DNA of 64,000 bases from Hydrocarboniphaga daqingensis (GTDB lineage: Bacteria; Pseudomonadota; Gammaproteobacteria; Nevskiales; Nevskiaceae): the NCBI RefSeq assembly GCF_900129825.1, contig NZ_FQWZ01000005.1, positions 186,001 to 250,000 of the forward strand. The letters run 5' to 3'. Every line of letters starts with the position of its first letter. Positions within the stretch are counted from its first letter, which is position 1. A program made the position numbers and the translations under genes. The notes beneath the pieces were generated by a model. The model was not told the DNA's origin and did not search any database. It was given only the letters and a program-made list of their open reading frames with translations. Below are positions 28,613-39,973 of this stretch, one piece after another.

Positions 28613-29497
28613 GTGAATCACGACTCAGTTTCACCCGGCCACACCTCGCTCGCGGCACTCAACGCGGTGGCCGGCGCGGCTGCATTCGCGCTAACCGGGG
28701 CCTGCATCAAGGCAGCGGCAGTCTCGGCCGGAAACGAACAGATCGTATTCATTCGAAACGCCGTCAGCTTTGCCGTGCTGTTGCCGTGGGCGCTGCGCGT
28801 TGGTCGTTCGGGTCTACGCACCAACCGCGTTGGTGGCCATCTGTGGCGCGCGGCGCTGGGTGTTGCGGCGATGTACTGTTTTTTCTACGCGATTCCGCGG
28901 CTGCCGCTGGCCGAGGCGATGCTGCTCAACTATGCCTCGCCGTTGTATCTGCCGTTCGTTGCGTGGCTCTGGATCGGCGAGAAGCCGTCGGCGACCGCAT
29001 TGGCGGCTGCATTGACCGGCGTCGCAGGCGTGGCACTGATCGTCCGCCCCGGATTGGCAACGGAGGCCACGCCGGCCGCGATCATCGGCGGCTTGTCGGG
29101 ACTGCTGGCCGCGTCGGCCATGGTCAGCATTCGGCGCATCGCCGATACCGAGCCGACGGTGCGGATCGTGTTCTATTTCGCTGCCTGCTCGACGCTGCTG
29201 TCGCTGCCAGCGCTGCTGTGGGCTTGGAAGCCGTTGCCGGCCCAAGCTTGGTTCCCGCTGATCGGCGCCGGTCTGACCGCCACGCTCGGGCAACTGGCGC
29301 TGACGCGTGCCTACGGGCTGGCGCCGGCCGCTCGCGTCGGGCCGTACACCTACACCTGCGTGCTGTTCTCAGCGGCGATTGGCTGGTGGTTCTGGGACGA
29401 GTCGATCGATGCCCTGTCGATGCTGGGCGGCGCCATCGTCATCGGCAGTTGCATCCTCGCCAGCCTGCGCCGCTACGAACCCAGGCTCGACGAGTAG
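28613..29497 (+). CDS. DMT-superfamily (EamA) transporter
   Basis: 294 residues from a GTG start, with ten predicted membrane helices in two EamA repeats (first repeat to about 150: LNAVAGAAAFALTGACIKAA, YASPLYLPFVAWLWIGEKPS; second: AAIIGGLSGLLAASAM to the end). Such proteins export small metabolites, amino acids or drugs; the substrate is not readable. It is divergent from the signalling operon with about 140 bases between them, so the two might share regulation, but nothing in the sequence proves that. Confidence 0.88.
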   Translation: MNHDSVSPGHTSLAALNAVAGAAAFALTGACIKAAAVSAGNEQIVFIRNAVSFAVLLPWALRVGRSGLRTNRVGGHLWRAALGVAAMYCFFYAIPRLPLAEAMLLNYASPLYLPFVAWLWIGEKPSATALAAALTGVAGVALIVRPGLATEATPAAIIGGLSGLLAASAMVSIRRIADTEPTVRIVFYFAACSTLLSLPALLWAWKPLPAQAWFPLIGAGLTATLGQLALTRAYGLAPAARVGPYTYTCVLFSAAIGWWFWDESIDALSMLGGAIVIGSCILASLRRYEPRLDE

Positions 29498-29517
29498 CCT
29501 TGCGATCGTGACCGCCG

Positions 29518-32611
<3,094 letters not shown>

Positions 32612-32659
32612 ATGCCTCGATGCTGGGTCGTTGGGGGGTTCATTGTGGCACTCACCCGG

Positions 32660-35600
32660 TCAGGTCCGGAACGGCTGCACTTCTGGCGCGGGCGCTTTGC
32701 CGTCCGAACCGACCATCTCGACGGCCTGCGATACGTCGACGCTGACCAAGCGCGACACGCCGGGCTCCTGCATCGTGACGCCATGCAGGTGCGACGCAAG
32801 CTCCATCGTGATCTTGTTGTGCGTGATGATGATGAACTGCACGTTCTGCGACATTTCGCGGACGATCTCGCAGAAGCGGCCAACGTTGGCGTCGTCGAGC
32901 GGCGCGTCGACTTCGTCCATCAAGCAAAATGGCGCCGGGTTGAGCTGAAACAGCGCCAGCAGCAGCGCAACGGCCGTCATCGCCTTCTCGCCACCCGACA
33001 GCATCTGGATCGATGAATTGCGCTTACCAGGAGGCCGCGCCATCACGCGCACGCCGGTGTCGAGCAGGTCGTCGCCGGTGAGTTCCAGATACGCCTCGCC
33101 GCCGCCGAACAGTTTCGGGAAGCGGTCGCGGAAGATCGTATCGACCTGGTCGAACGTCGTCTTGAAGCGGTCCTTGGTCTCGATGTCGATCTTGCGGATC
33201 GCCTCTTCGAGCGTGTCGAGCGCCCCGCTGAGGTCCGCGTTCTGATCGTTGAGATACTTTTCGCGCTCCTCGGCTTCTTGCAGTTCCTGGATCGCCGCCA
33301 GATTGATCGCACCGAGCCGGTCGATGCGCCGCAGCGTCGACGCGAGCTTCTCCTCCCACGCCGATAGCTCCGCATCGTCGGCCAACGCGGCCACGATTGC
33401 GTCGCGCTCGAAGCCGCCTTCGGTGCAAGCCTCAACGATCTGTTGCTCGATGCCCTCACGTCGGGCGCGCAGGTTTTCAAAGTCCAGACGCGCCTGCTGC
33501 AGGGTTTCCTGCGCCGCGTCCTTGGACTGCTCGGCTGCGCGCAGCTTCTGCTGCGCGGCAACCAACGCGGCTTCCAATCCGGCCAGCGCTTCGCGTGTCA
33601 CGCGCAAGGTATCGCGCGCGGCCGCAACGCCTTGGCGCGCAGCGTCGAGCTCGGCACTTTGCTCGCCCAGCGGCGCCTCAAGCTCTTCGGCTTCACGCTC
33701 GCGGCCGCCGCGCTGGTGCTGCAGCATCTCCTGGCTTTCGGCCAGGTCGTGCAGGGTCTGGTTGAGCGCGCTGATCGCGCTGCGCCGCCCGGCCAGCTGT
33801 ACTTGCACCGTGTTTCGCGACTGCGTGGCTTGCGCGACTGCATTGCGCAAGCGGCCAACGCCATCGCGCGCGCGCGCCACCGTCTGTTGCAGCTGTACGC
33901 GCTCTTCACGGAGACGCTGCGCGATCGCCTCGAGTTCGCCGAGCTTGGCGCGGGAGGCTCCCAGTTCTGCAGCAGCTTGTTCGCGCTGTTGATTCAAGGT
34001 GTCGATTTCGCGACCCAGTGACTCGATGCGCGACTGGGTTTGCTCCAGCCGCACGACTTGCGCCTGTCGAAACGCGAGGCGCTGCGCATGCCGGCTGCGG
34101 GCGTGCTCGAACCGGGGTGCCAGCTCGCGCCGCTCGGTTTCGAGTTGCTGCTGACGGCCCCTCAGCTCAAGCAGTTCCTGTTCGCGAAGTTGAAGCAGGC
34201 GTCCGTGCTCGTCGACCTGCAACCGCAGTTGCTTGAGCAACTGTTCGCGAGCGATCACGCCGCCGCGGTCCGAATCGCGGCGCGGATAGCGGCTCCAGCC
34301 CTGCCCGGCCCAGATGCCCGAGCGAGTCACCACCGACTCGCCCGGTGCCAGCGCGTTGAGTCGGTCGGCGGTCAGCTCGGAGTCTTCGATGCTGTAGATG
34401 CCGTGCAGCAACTCGAGCAGCGCGGCCGGCCCTTGCACTCGGGCCGTTAGCGCACGCGGATCGCGTGTCGCAACGCCGGCGTGTTCGTACAGCAAGGCCG
34501 CGCCGGTCTTCGGCAGGCTCGCGGAATTTTCGGTTTGTCGCTGCGCCTGCGACAGCAGCGGCGCCTGCAACCAGCCTTCGAGCACGTGTTCGACCGCCGC
34601 TTCCCAGCCGGACTCTACGTTCAGTACCGTGGCCAAACGGGGAGCCTGATCGAAGCCGCGCTGCTTGAGCCAGCCGTTGAGCTCGACGTCGTCCTGCCGC
34701 AGTGCCGCTTGCTGCAAGGTTTCCAGCGATGACAACCGGCCGCGTGCCGACTGCAACTGCTGCCGGGTTTCGTGCAGCGAGGCTTCTAGGCCCGAGCGCT
34801 GTTCGCGCAGTGCTTGTAGCTCGCGGTCAACCGTCTGCAGCCTGGCCTGATACTCGGCCTGCTCGGCGCCCAGTGTTTCGAGGTCGAGGTCGGCTTCGGC
34901 GACCGATTCCTGGATCGGCGCCGCGTCGAGCGTCGAGCGCTCGGCATTCAGGCGCTTCAGGCGCTCGTCAACTTGAACCAGCGCGCGCTCCAAGCCCTGC
35001 AGACGCACGCGCTCGCCTTCGGTCTGGAACAGCGGCGCTTCGGAACGCGTTTGGAACTCGTCCCAAATGGCCTGCTGTTCTTGCTGCTCCGCTTCAGCCC
35101 GCGCGAGTTCGGATTGCGTGTCCGACAAGGCACGCTCGGACTGCTCGGCCTGCGCTTCGAGTTGCTGAACTTCGCGGGCCAGCGACTCCATGCGCGCGTT
35201 TTCGGCGTTCCGGCGGCGATCAAGCTCTGCCAACTGTCGGGTAATCTGGTCCAGCTCTTTGAGCTTGAGTGACTTCAGTTCGCGAGCATGGCTGAGGTTT
35301 TGCTCCTGTCGCGCCAGGCGCGCCTCGGCCTCGTAGACCTGAGTCTGGTCGTGCGACAACCGGGTTTGGGCATCGCGCTGAGCGGTTTCGGCCAGTGCCC
35401 GAGCGCCGTCGGCGTCATTGATCGCCAGCCGACGAGCATCCAGTTCGGCTTGGAGTTGGGCGATCGAGTCTTCGAAGCCTCGGCTCTGATCCAGCAGCGC
35501 GCGTTCGCGAAGAACCAGAATGTCGGCCTTGAGCGTGCGTTCCTGCTGCTTGAATTCCCGGTACTTTTCGGCGTTGGCTGCCTGCTTGCGCAGCACTTCC

Positions 35601-36217
35601 AGCCGGCCGTGTAGCTCGCTGCGAAGGTCCGACAACCGCGACAGGTTTTCCCGCGTCTGACGGATGCGGCTTTCCGTCTCGCGGCGGCGCTCCTTGTATT
35701 TGGAGATGCCGGCCGCTTCCTCCAGCCACGTACGCAGCTCTTCGGGCTTGGCCTCGACCATCCGAGACACCATGCCCTGCTCGATGATCGCGTACTGATT
35801 CTTGCCGCCCAGGCCGGTGCCCAGGAACAAGTCGGTGACATCGCGCTTGAGACACTTGCGACCGTTCAGGTAGTACTGGGAGTTGCCGTCACGCAACAAC
35901 TCCCGTCGCACGGCGATTTCGCTGTAGGCGGCAAACGGTCCGGTGATCTGTCCGTCGCTGTTGTCGAACGTCAACTCGACCATCGCCCGGCCAACCGGCT
36001 TGCGCGACTTGGAGCCGTTGAAGATCACATCTTCGGAATCTTGCGTCCGCAGCTGCTTCTGGCTCGCCTCGCCGAGCACCCAGCGGACGGCGTCGATGAT
36101 GTTCGATTTGCCGCAGCCGTTCGGACCGACGACGCCGGTCAGATTGGCAGGCAGAGGCAGCTGGGTCGGGTCGACAAACGACTTGAAGCCGGCCAGCTTG
36201 ATACCGGATAAACGCAT
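32660..36217 (-). CDS. smc: Chromosome partition protein SMC
   Basis: 1185-residue ATPase of the SMC-ScpAB condensin. Walker A is GPNGCGKSN near residue 32; long coiled coils flank a hinge at about 510-640; the C-terminal head has the signature LSGGEKAMTAVALLLAL and Walker B FCLMDEVDAPLDD. All ATPase motifs are intact. ScpA and ScpB are encoded at 14.7-16.5 kb. Confidence 0.98.
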   Translation of the reverse strand: MRLSGIKLAGFKSFVDPTQLPLPANLTGVVGPNGCGKSNIIDAVRWVLGEASQKQLRTQDSEDVIFNGSKSRKPVGRAMVELTFDNSDGQITGPFAAYSEIAVRRELLRDGNSQYYLNGRKCLKRDVTDLFLGTGLGGKNQYAIIEQGMVSRMVEAKPEELRTWLEEAAGISKYKERRRETESRIRQTRENLSRLSDLRSELHGRLEVLRKQAANAEKYREFKQQERTLKADILVLRERALLDQSRGFEDSIAQLQAELDARRLAINDADGARALAETAQRDAQTRLSHDQTQVYEAEARLARQEQNLSHARELKSLKLKELDQITRQLAELDRRRNAENARMESLAREVQQLEAQAEQSERALSDTQSELARAEAEQQEQQAIWDEFQTRSEAPLFQTEGERVRLQGLERALVQVDERLKRLNAERSTLDAAPIQESVAEADLDLETLGAEQAEYQARLQTVDRELQALREQRSGLEASLHETRQQLQSARGRLSSLETLQQAALRQDDVELNGWLKQRGFDQAPRLATVLNVESGWEAAVEHVLEGWLQAPLLSQAQRQTENSASLPKTGAALLYEHAGVATRDPRALTARVQGPAALLELLHGIYSIEDSELTADRLNALAPGESVVTRSGIWAGQGWSRYPRRDSDRGGVIAREQLLKQLRLQVDEHGRLLQLREQELLELRGRQQQLETERRELAPRFEHARSRHAQRLAFRQAQVVRLEQTQSRIESLGREIDTLNQQREQAAAELGASRAKLGELEAIAQRLREERVQLQQTVARARDGVGRLRNAVAQATQSRNTVQVQLAGRRSAISALNQTLHDLAESQEMLQHQRGGREREAEELEAPLGEQSAELDAARQGVAAARDTLRVTREALAGLEAALVAAQQKLRAAEQSKDAAQETLQQARLDFENLRARREGIEQQIVEACTEGGFERDAIVAALADDAELSAWEEKLASTLRRIDRLGAINLAAIQELQEAEEREKYLNDQNADLSGALDTLEEAIRKIDIETKDRFKTTFDQVDTIFRDRFPKLFGGGEAYLELTGDDLLDTGVRVMARPPGKRNSSIQMLSGGEKAMTAVALLLALFQLNPAPFCLMDEVDAPLDDANVGRFCEIVREMSQNVQFIIITHNKITMELASHLHGVTMQEPGVSRLVSVDVSQAVEMVGSDGKAPAPEVQPFRT

Positions 36218-36328
36218 CGAATGTATCGGTCGGGGATGAAGTCAGCGCACGGCGGACCCGCGGCGTTAGACCCATAGTGTAAATTACGCGGCCCTATTTG
36301 TTTGCCGGCAACCCCGGCGCCTCTCCCT

Positions 36329-36754
36329 ATGCCGCTTACGCCGAACAGCACCCGACCCAGCACCGAGCTGGAAACGTTCCCCAACCCGAATCCGGGACGC
36401 GACTTCGTGATCCGGATGCGGATGCCCGAATTCAGCTGCCTGTGCCCGAAGACCGGCCAGCCGGACTTCGCAACGCTGTATCTGGAATACATCCCGGAGA
36501 CGCTGTGCGTGGAACTCAAGTCACTGAAGCTCTACATCTGGAGCTTCCGCGATCAGGGCACGTTCCACGAAGCGGTCACGAACAAGATCTTGGATGACTT
36601 GGTCAAGCTGCTGCAGCCGCGCTATGCCCGACTGACGTCGGACTTCGGCGTCCGCGGCGGCATCTACACCCATGTGGTCGCCGAACATCGTGCGACGGGC
36701 TGGACGCCGGCACCGCCGGTACTGCTGCCCGAAGCGGAGTGGCGCAAACAATAA
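36329..36754 (+). CDS. queF: NADPH-dependent 7-cyano-7-deazaguanine reductase (type I QueF)
   Basis: Reduces preQ0 to preQ1 for queuosine in tRNA. From ATG 36329 the protein is 141 residues, the short single-domain type; a TTG at 36302 would add nine residues. The catalytic Cys39 is in [15 protein letters not shown], and the conserved [18 protein letters not shown] segment carries the substrate-binding Glu and His. It is divergent from smc. Confidence 0.95.
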   Translation: MPLTPNSTRPSTELETFPNPNPGRDFVIRMRMPEFSCLCPKTGQPDFATLYLEYIPETLCVELKSLKLYIWSFRDQGTFHEAVTNKILDDLVKLLQPRYARLTSDFGVRGGIYTHVVAEHRATGWTPAPPVLLPEAEWRKQ

Positions 36755-36771
36755 GCAGTCGCTGCAACCAC

Positions 36772-36797
36772 GGCTTGCCCCGGTAGCGGGGCAAGCC
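36772..36797. terminator. Bidirectional hairpin between queF and HAD gene
   Basis: GGCTTGCCCC (36772-36781) pairs exactly with GGGGCAAGCC (36788-36797) around a 6-base loop. It lies between two convergent genes and touches the stop codon of the HAD gene, so it is a probable two-way terminator, though T runs are short. Confidence 0.6.
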
Positions 36798-37586
36798 TCA
36801 GGCGGCGCGGCTGCGGACCGGCGGTGCCAGCATGGCTTCCACGTCCGCCAAGGTCAGCCATCCGCCTTCCAGCGTGCCGCGGATCACCGATACCGGCGCC
36901 TCGGGCTCACCCAGACCGTCGAGTACCAGCCTCGCCTTGCTGAAATCATCGTCGAGCGTGTTTTCGTTGCGGGTGATGATTGTGCAGATGCCCGCCGAGG
37001 TCGCGGCTTGCAAGCCCATTGCAGAATCTTCCAAGGCCACGCACTGCCATGGCTTTAGGTCGAGCTGATTCATTGCGTGCAGATACGGATCGGGCGACGG
37101 CTTCTTGGCTGCCACGTCGGCGCCGCTGACGATCAGATCCACCTGTTCGGCCAGACCCGGCATCGCATGATTGAGCACGGCGTTCAAGCTGTCATGGCTG
37201 GCATTGCTCACCAGCGCCACTTTGACACCCGCCGACTTGGCTTCGGCGATCAGACGCGCGACTCCCGGACGCAGCGGAACCTTGCCCTTGCGGACAAATG
37301 CGCGGAAGTAACGACTCTTGAGTTGATGAACACGGTCGACCCACGCCGCTTCGTCGTGGCGAGCCGCATCGGCCTGCGCGCCGAGTTCGGGCTGGTAGTG
37401 CCTGAGGTAGTACGTCAGCCGCTCACGGCCTCCGGGCAGTGCCAGCAGCTTGCGGTACAAACGGCTGTTCCACCGGAAACGCAGGCCAAGCGACCGGAAC
37501 GCCTGGTTGTAGGCAGGTCGGTGACCATGGCTTTCGGTGTCGGCCAGCGTCCCGTCGACATCGAGTAACAGCGCTCGAAGGCTCAC
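36798..37586 (-). CDS. HAD-superfamily hydrolase (CbbY/beta-phosphoglucomutase-like)
   Basis: I use a GTG at 37586 (starting SLRALLLDVDGTLADTE), giving 262 residues; the frame is open further but lacks conserved sequence. Motif I is DVDGTLADTE, motif II VALVSNAS, the Lys is in KKPSPDPYLHA, and motif IV is ALEDSAMGLQAATSAG. The ALEDS pattern and helical cap match the CbbY group (sugar-phosphate phosphatases), for example xylulose-1,5-bisphosphate phosphatase, but there are no Calvin-cycle genes here. Substrate unknown. Confidence 0.87.
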   Translation of the reverse strand: MSLRALLLDVDGTLADTESHGHRPAYNQAFRSLGLRFRWNSRLYRKLLALPGGRERLTYYLRHYQPELGAQADAARHDEAAWVDRVHQLKSRYFRAFVRKGKVPLRPGVARLIAEAKSAGVKVALVSNASHDSLNAVLNHAMPGLAEQVDLIVSGADVAAKKPSPDPYLHAMNQLDLKPWQCVALEDSAMGLQAATSAGICTIITRNENTLDDDFSKARLVLDGLGEPEAPVSVIRGTLEGGWLTLADVEAMLAPPVRSRAA

Positions 37587-37742
37587 GGCGACGGACTGCG
37601 GCGAGTAGCGGGAGCAGAGAACCGGAAAACGGTACTCCACTCCTCTATAGAGGAAGGCATGCGAACATCGACTGGAGACAATTCGATCATGGTAGATCAA
37701 ATCGGCTTAACCGTGCCTTTTCTGTAGCGTGCACGTCTACCT

Positions 37743-38696
37743 GTGCCATTGCGTTTCAGCGCCGGCTGTCGGCCATCCGAGGAACAAAACAGATTGATCG
37801 AATCGACTTACCGCGGCCGCTTCGCCCCCACGCCCTCCGGCCCTCTGCATCTGGGTTCGCTCCTGACGGCGCTTGCAAGCTATCTGGAGGCCCGCCGGCA
37901 CGGCGGCCGATGGCTGCTCCGGATCGACGATCTGGACACCCAACGCATCGCCGCTGGCGCCGAGGCGCAGATACTCCACCAACTCGAAAGTCACGGACTC
38001 GAATGGGACGGCCCGATCCGGCGCCAGTCCGAGCACATCGAGGAGTACCAGGCAGCTCTGGATTCTCTGAAACGTCAGGGAGCGCTGTACGGCTGCCGGT
38101 GCAGCCGGGCCGTGCTCGCCCAATCATCGCTTCCGGGCGCCGACGGGCCGGTTTACTCGGGGCACTGTCGCCAGCTTGGCCTGGTCGAAGGCGATCTGGC
38201 ACTGCGCGTCATCGTGCCCGGACAACAACTGCGGTTTCTGGATGCGGGTCAGGGCATGCAGCATCGCGACTTGGCTCGCGACATCGGTGACTTCATCGTG
38301 CGGCGCCGCGACGGCATTATCGCGTACCAGTTGGCTTGCGCCGTTGATGAACACGTCCAGATGATCAGCCATGTGGTGCGTGGCGCCGATCTGTTGGGCT
38401 CGACCTTCATGCAACTGCTATTGATGCAGCGGCTACGACTACGCGAGCCTCGCTACCACCACCTGCCGATCTTGGTAGATCGCGAGCAGCGCAAGTTAAG
38501 CAAGCAGAATCACGCCCTGGCCATTCACTCCGCCGACGCAGGGCTCAATTTGTTCCGCTGCTTGGAATGGCTCGGTCAGTCGCCGCCACCCGCACTGCAA
38601 AAGGACCCGGCTCGGCTGATCATCGGCTGGGCCTTGGCTCACTGGGATCTGTCTCAGGTCCCCCGACAGGCGGCGATCGAACCCCGAACTTTGTAG
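37743..38696 (+). CDS. gluQ: Glutamyl-Q tRNA(Asp) synthetase
   Basis: Truncated GluRS-like enzyme that attaches glutamate to the queuosine base of tRNA-Asp. The 317-residue protein has HIGH-type GRFAPTPSGPLHLGSL, the zinc-site region GCRCSRA with YSGHCR, and a KMSKS-like KLSKQ. It lacks the anticodon-binding domain, which defines GluQ against GltX. The start is uncertain: GTG 37743 is used here; a TTG before IESTYRGRF would shorten it. A queF gene lies nearby, consistent with queuosine use. Confidence 0.94.
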   Translation: MPLRFSAGCRPSEEQNRLIESTYRGRFAPTPSGPLHLGSLLTALASYLEARRHGGRWLLRIDDLDTQRIAAGAEAQILHQLESHGLEWDGPIRRQSEHIEEYQAALDSLKRQGALYGCRCSRAVLAQSSLPGADGPVYSGHCRQLGLVEGDLALRVIVPGQQLRFLDAGQGMQHRDLARDIGDFIVRRRDGIIAYQLACAVDEHVQMISHVVRGADLLGSTFMQLLLMQRLRLREPRYHHLPILVDREQRKLSKQNHALAIHSADAGLNLFRCLEWLGQSPPPALQKDPARLIIGWALAHWDLSQVPRQAAIEPRTL

Positions 38697-38751
38697 CCAG
38701 CGAGGCACTGGCCTATTCTTCACGCACTGCAACATAAAGCATGGTCACTGA

Positions 38752-39222
38752 ATGACTGACGTCCGCATCATCAAGAAGTATCCGAATCGCCGCCTATACG
38801 ACACGGAGATCAGCCGCTACATCACGCTTGAAGAGGTGCGGCAGCTGGTACTCCAGAACATTCGTTTCCGTGTCGAAGACAAACGCAGCCATGAAGACAT
38901 CACGCGGAGCATCCTGCTTCAAGTCATTGCCGAGCAGGAACAAGGTGGCGACCCGATCTTCACCACCGACCTGCTGATATTCATCCTGAGGGTCTACGGC
39001 GACCCGATGCAGGGCAGCATCAGCCGGTACTTGGAGCTATCCATTCGGCTCTTTTTGGATCAGCAAAGCAATTTCACCGAGCAGCTACGCGGCATGCTGG
39101 GTCAAGCTCAGCAACCGCTGCAGATGCTCAAAGAGCTCGCAGACCGTCAGGTGCCCATCTGGCGCAGCGTGCGAAAGGAATTTTTGAAGAACCTGAGCCG
39201 TCCTAAGCCGCCGCAAAGCTGA
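38752..39222 (+). CDS. phaR: Polyhydroxyalkanoate synthesis repressor PhaR
   Basis: 156 residues. The N-terminal PHB/PHA-accumulation DNA-binding domain is MTDVRIIKKYPNRRLYDTEIS with YITLEEVRQLV; the following region, SHEDITRSILLQVIAEQEQGG and DPMQGSISRYLELS, matches PhaR accessory domain. PhaR represses phasin and its own gene and binds PHA granules. No PHA synthase or phasin gene is in this window. It is followed by an intrinsic terminator and two sRNA-like units. Confidence 0.94.
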   Translation: MTDVRIIKKYPNRRLYDTEISRYITLEEVRQLVLQNIRFRVEDKRSHEDITRSILLQVIAEQEQGGDPIFTTDLLIFILRVYGDPMQGSISRYLELSIRLFLDQQSNFTEQLRGMLGQAQQPLQMLKELADRQVPIWRSVRKEFLKNLSRPKPPQS

Positions 39223-39269
39223 GCTTGGCATGTCACGTGCTTCATTCGATGAAAGAACGGGTTCAATAC

Positions 39270-39307
39270 AAGCGCTACAGTACAGTCGTACACAATGTGG
39301 CGCTTTT
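39270..39307 (+). terminator. Putative phaR terminator
   Basis: AAGCGCTAC at 39270-39278 pairs with GTGGCGCTT at 39297-39305 (one G-U wobble), followed by TTTTC. It ends just before the first sRNA promoter. Confidence 0.55.
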
Positions 39308-39310
39308 CTA

Positions 39311-39339
39311 TTGACGGATAGGTAAGTTAGCGATACAGT
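39311..39339 (+). promoter_or_regulatory. Sigma70-type promoter of sRNA unit 1
   Basis: TTGACG (39311-39316), a 17-base spacer and TACAGT (39334-39339). The predicted start is near 39346. The spacer contains GGTAAGTTA, also found in the second unit's promoter. Confidence 0.65.
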
Positions 39340-39345
39340 TCAATT

Positions 39346-39468
39346 CACCAGCGCCCATAACGCCAAAGCCCGACAACATCGGGCGACGTTGTCGGGCTAA
39401 GGGTCTCCTCCAGGAAGGCTACGCGCCTTCCTCGCACCTTGCCCCCGGAATCCGGGGGTTCTTTTTTT
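39346..39468 (+). ncRNA. Putative small RNA, unit 1
   Basis: A predicted RNA of about 122 nt in the non-coding stretch after phaR. Its parts in order: a hairpin with an 11-bp stem (39366-39376 with 39387-39397), the single-stranded CTCCTCC at 39405-39411, a hairpin AGGAAGGC/GCCTTCCT (39412-39432), and an intrinsic terminator CCCCCGG/CCGGGGG with a run of T (39442-39468). The CTCCTCC could pair with ribosome-binding sites. No plausible protein is encoded. It is the sibling of the unit at 39671-39792. Function is not known to me. Confidence 0.75.
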
Positions 39469-39635
39469 GGCGGGCGTCTCGTGCGGTAAATGCCGAGATA
39501 TCTATTTAGTTGATACCCGCGATAGGCTGAAATGATTGTGCCTAGTCCAGACTGATGAATCAAGCTTTTTTGACACATTCGCTTGTTTTTTCGGCCAATC
39601 GCCCCCTTCAGCAACGACAAAGCACCCGATAGTCG

Positions 39636-39664
39636 TTGACACACTGGTAAGTTATCCGTATATT
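39636..39664 (+). promoter_or_regulatory. Sigma70-type promoter of sRNA unit 2
   Basis: TTGACA (39636-39641), a 17-base spacer containing GGTAAGTTA, and TATATT (39659-39664). This is close to the sigma70 consensus and predicts a start near 39671. Confidence 0.75.
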
Positions 39665-39670
39665 GCACTG

Positions 39671-39792
39671 CAACAAGACGCCATCTGCAGCAGCGGCCAA
39701 GTCCGAGCGCGATTCCAGTCTAGAGTCTCCTCCAGGAAGGCTTCGCGCCTTCCTCGCACCTTGCCCCCCGGCCTCCGGGGGGTTCTTTTTTT
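39671..39792 (+). ncRNA. Putative small RNA, unit 2 (sibling of unit 1)
   Basis: Also about 122 nt. The last 65 or so bases are nearly identical to unit 1: CTCCTCC at 39727-39733, hairpin AGGAAGGC/GCCTTCCT (39734-39754), and terminator CCCCCCGG/CCGGGGGG then T-rich tail to 39792. The terminator stem is one pair longer than in unit 1, with both sides changed together, which shows selection for pairing. The 5' half differs from unit 1 and lacks its strong first hairpin, so the two may differ in timing or target. Together with its promoter this unit looks like a tandem duplicate. Confidence 0.78.
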
Positions 39793-39914
39793 GTGCGCCA
39801 TTTTTTGCGGTGTCAGCTCGGCTCATTTATGCCGAGCATCAGCGCCAGCTCCTGTAAGCCCTGCTAGTGCAACCGGCAGTCGACGCCTACACGGTAACGT
39901 CATGCGGCAAAAGA

Positions 39915-39944
39915 AAACCCGCGGATCTTTCGATTCGCGGGTTT
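39915..39944 (-). terminator. Intrinsic terminator of pnp
   Basis: AAACCCGCG (39915-39923) pairs with CGCGGGTTT (39936-39944), with further inner pairing. On the minus strand the hairpin is followed by TTTTC-TTTT, 30 bases after the pnp stop. It may also stop transcription from the left. Confidence 0.8.
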
Positions 39945-39973
39945 CTAACGACTAGCGTATCTCGGTCCGGCTG

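Larger units (their letters stand above)
39223..39973. other. Non-coding region between phaR and pnp
   Basis: About 750 bases without a believable protein gene. It holds, left to right, the phaR terminator, two promoter-sRNA-terminator units, and the pnp terminator. Parts between 39469 and 39630 and between 39793 and 39912 show nothing I can name. It is visibly less GC-rich than the flanking genes. Confidence 0.8.

Noticed and set aside
39366-39792. CRISPR-like or REP-like repeat
   Set aside because: Only two copies, 322-325 bases apart, each with its own promoter and terminator; this fits sibling RNAs and not an array.
39345-39955. Small open frames on both strands between phaR and pnp (107, 139, 72 residues)
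   Set aside because: They run through the promoters, hairpins and terminators of the sRNA units, lack ribosome sites and have no family resemblance.
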